A stretch of 64,000 bases of DNA. It comes from Elusimicrobiota bacterium (GTDB lineage: Bacteria; Elusimicrobiota; Elusimicrobia; Elusimicrobiales; UBA9959). Shown here in pieces: positions 63,901 through 64,000 of the stretch; the first letter of the stretch is position 1; every line of letters starts with the position of its first letter. Made by a program: the position numbers and the translations under genes. The notes beneath the pieces were generated by a model, which was not told the origin of the DNA, did no database searches, and was given only the letters and a program-made list of their open reading frames with translations. Location: NCBI GenBank assembly GCA_016208085.1, contig JACQYT010000092.1:40404-104403 (forward strand), written 5' to 3'.

Positions 63901-64000
63901 TACGCAGACTGTCGGCGCGAATATAGCGCTTGTGAACGGCGAGCAGCTTTATTTCGTAAGCATCCCCGGCGGCGGCAGTTTCACCTTCGACCCGGTCAGG
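57995..64000 (+). CDS. giant secreted FN3/Ig-like repeat protein (3' end outside window)
   Basis: The frame is open from the ATG at 57995 to the window edge, giving at least 2002 residues. The start codes for a signal peptide (LRAPVFILLLCCLSVRVNAQ). The mature part is a chain of beta-sandwich modules. Ig-like units have SG-A-Y-YKID and ...GTHTILYTSIDHVGNK patterns. Several fibronectin type III units lie at about residues 555-650, 652-745, 750-855, 1040-1138 and beyond (YYYRVTALNSDGLESGFS; IYYYGAASVDAAGNESGLSN; SYTYAVTALDAAGNESALSD), mixed with Ig-like VRVEDYSGN units. Such proteins serve as adhesins or cell-surface fibres. Near 63351 and 63626 two dispersed repeats are read through in frame. 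A C-terminal sorting domain would lie beyond the window. Confidence 0.88.
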   Translation, partial: MLFKPESVSHERLRAPVFILLLCCLSVRVNAQSDTTPPVSVLELGGARYHDGGKDFISVSSGYVKLISTDDLSGVSAVYYKIDPSTAILSAGLKPNTTALFNVYTDPFSLQEGSRTVAFGAMDNAGNYEQLKSSTIYADGAPPDTQASVLGLGLVDGTTAYMAAGDSITLTAFDPVSSGVASGVADIHYIMDPLPGGCTAQPTFTGPPGTCDNPRYSGPFSVGPGTHTILYTSIDHVGNKKPMDILYAGPPQAGSISGNILYDSTPPPTVKYIVAVSTDPHFQGIASSGVYTSSGAYTLPNLPALTTGYVMASLDVNKNKRVDFDSMEPMGGWQLPNTVYPETSASEPLFLHSKESADGIDVHIYDRGTFIGTVTVISAVSGPLIITAQSTPSASGYGAFRYEHRFNGEISSAAYRFYPAVTGNSYAIKACLDLDLDGNCGAGDISGEYANPVFPIAVSTIPDLNITIIGVPHAPAWLTGTAVSVSSISWTWQIIPEATGYAVYSVADGFISSATSAAYELSGLGTNSQNSVCVKAYNNVGASTATCSMPVYTLAAVPGVPEIVSVSSYSLTVKWSAEGNPAGTLYELNSSTTDNFQSGSSTSVIVGSGMGTNLPDLSAATTYYMRVRAINGDSIPSVYSASASTRTFAAPPGAPINPAAVFSAASKKVSLFWSAALSGTPAVSFRIYRAAEPDPGSFLSVGTVAETWFEDSIPLQYSSTYYYRVTALNSDGLESGFSQTVSTAADVIAPGNMTDLKVISTDSATGKITLSWTAPWEDWGLDRYIIKAATNVWSDAYWDKAQPLAEVAASTGSGGRETFVLTLASTDVVRYVALKAVDNFGNQSVMSNLAVADFEPPALDVTCAVPADSIVGRPFGVTIAAQDNYSLSRVQYLADGLTVSTGFPQTPSLNVYYTWDITDYSDGYHVFSVRVEDYSGNTKQWDLPVTVNYVPPAAPVITSPADGTHISTTTIFISGSAEPETYVVIFAGDVFMASLDAYSGSFETQITLSGDGTFPITAQAADKKGASPRSKPVSVIVDTGAPNPPRNLSAGSAAGGAVALLWSLPEGETPVSYNIYRSTAETGLSVMVDSASLRTALGITALKYTDYPPSDGIYYYGAASVDAAGNESGLSNISAAVSDRVPPSASVAVSSVPPLGAGSYGVTATVSETLAYAPYLTFTPYGQSPVQVYLTPESALVWHGTFTVTADMASGAGRFSFGGTDLSGNTGGPVTSGQTLDLETDGPTARLSLASAKPALKTGTYALNLSLNKPARETPALSYLTQSGSTETISLSSSTDAAAWTGAISIDTAAGEGTHNFSYRAYDRLGNKGELLSGTTYFIVDTIAPDKPLSLNGLPGAGGAVNLSWSAPAGEKPSAYCLYRDSQPVTCDIVPNPADFTGFYADTPSEGSYTYAVTALDAAGNESALSDAFNITSDSTPPAPAVITAYNALVELTWEPGPGEIPARYRLYRSTYVLTSAIGIPYRVIIGTSAQDSPESDGIYYYHVVALDSAGNESGLSNPAEIQYDGAAPVITISGVENNAYYNSSARPDINIMDLSLSVSTITLNASPFVSGSTVSAEGSYTLAVAASDISGHSLQKSLAFTIDKTSPALAVSGIQNNGYYEAAVVPVINVSDLNLSTVTAALNGLPFVSGSSVSAGGSYELAALARDKAGNVSTLSISFTVNPPPAKPKNLSVTIEDGKTAVLKWESPADGLLLYKVYKDGLYIGPAQTTDLSFRDTGYCASGLRVYEVSAIDSKGREGEKARAEIPQVSVELSGYGTIGSLPSSPSPLTGEGGGGGAEALNRGFFDFIRLKITNNGAQAVSAGPLAVYLAGNISGEAPAVDIPAGSFAEVSAAVYISASLPASISARAVLTFPPDSPLFERGAGGDLNIVQNLMLNVRDPKEPIVEVYPEALVRGAYSNVRLKFNNRGSASLDVITARLSGSKQIPSKAVAVELKTQAGLLLSRAELTQTVGANIALVNGEQLYFVSIPGGGSFTFDPVR
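63351..63389. repeat. C/G-rich dispersed repeat inside a coding sequence
   Basis: CACCCTCTCCCTTGACGGGG followed by GAGGGCGGGGGTGGGGGTG is an inverse copy of the repeat at 13009-13054. It is translated in frame as SPSPLTGEGGGGGA between two structured modules of the giant protein. Confidence 0.7.
63626..63660. repeat. dispersed palindromic repeat inside a coding sequence
   Basis: ACTCCCCTCTTTTTGAAAGA followed by GGGGCAGGGGGAGATTT is the inverse of the repeat at 18551-18584. It is translated in frame as DSPLFERGAGGDLN without interrupting the giant protein. Confidence 0.75.

Overview
The window is a chromosomal stretch of a GC-rich, diderm (Gram-negative) bacterium. LolC/LolD, a MacA/MacB/TolC-type efflux set, outer-membrane barrel-like proteins, a Braun-type lipobox and many Sec signal peptides show the two membranes. 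Heavy use of the ATA isoleucine codon in a GC-rich genome, together with giant secreted fibronectin/Ig-type proteins, is compatible with Elusimicrobiota. That is an inference: no rRNA or other decisive marker lies in the window. No rRNA or tRNA gene was recognised.

Layout. Bases 1-3300 hold the end of topA, a Xer recombinase and a PBP4-type DacB whose 3' end runs on into junk containing an ORF6N remnant. Bases 3342-12983 are a complete type I-E CRISPR-Cas locus (cas3-cse1-cse2-cas7-cas5-cas6e-[Bro-N/DinD-like gene]-cas1-cas2), followed by a minimal array of two repeats and one spacer. Bases 13112-19588 (minus strand) are a macB-macA-tolC operon and two secreted or outer-membrane proteins. Bases 19725-21488 are small unknown genes, including an AT-rich secreted protein overlapping a small cytosolic protein. 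Bases 21788-24130 (minus) carry murQ, an alpha/beta hydrolase and ndk. Bases 24255-35206 carry a response regulator, lysS, lolC, lolD, an alpha-amylase, an ExeA-like ATPase, a PIG-L deacetylase, a WecA-like transferase, a dipeptide epimerase and a barrel protein. Bases 35213-38440 carry a lipoprotein, a HEAT-repeat membrane protein and a HigB/HigA-like toxin-antitoxin pair whose toxin is frameshifted.

Bases 39051-47780 are a carbon-metabolism block: acetate kinase, citrate synthase, aconitase, NADP-type isocitrate dehydrogenase and a malic enzyme fused to a phosphotransacetylase domain. Together they link acetate/acetyl-CoA, pyruvate and 2-oxoglutarate. Bases 47951-57680 carry FtcD, an acyl-CoA dehydrogenase, a histidine kinase, a CHASE2 adenylate/guanylate cyclase, a DUF3307 membrane protein, a macro-domain protein and a DnaQ-like exonuclease. 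From 57995 to the right edge one open frame encodes a secreted protein of at least 2002 residues rich in FN3/Ig-like modules.

The most unusual property is the density of hairpin-forming repeats between genes. Several families consist of short tandem repeats (for example GGGTAGA, GTTGATAAG, GGTAGGTAG) in inverted pairs. They sit so precisely at gene ends that at least nine genes take their stop codon from a repeat. Some also encode the start of the next protein, two are read in frame inside the giant protein, and one is nested inside another. A remnant of an IS200-like REP-associated transposase lies in the same window. The best candidates for new biology are these stop-codon-straddling repeats, the Bro-N/DinD-like gene translationally coupled to cas1, the GC-mosaic cse1, and the AT-rich secreted-protein/small-protein pair.
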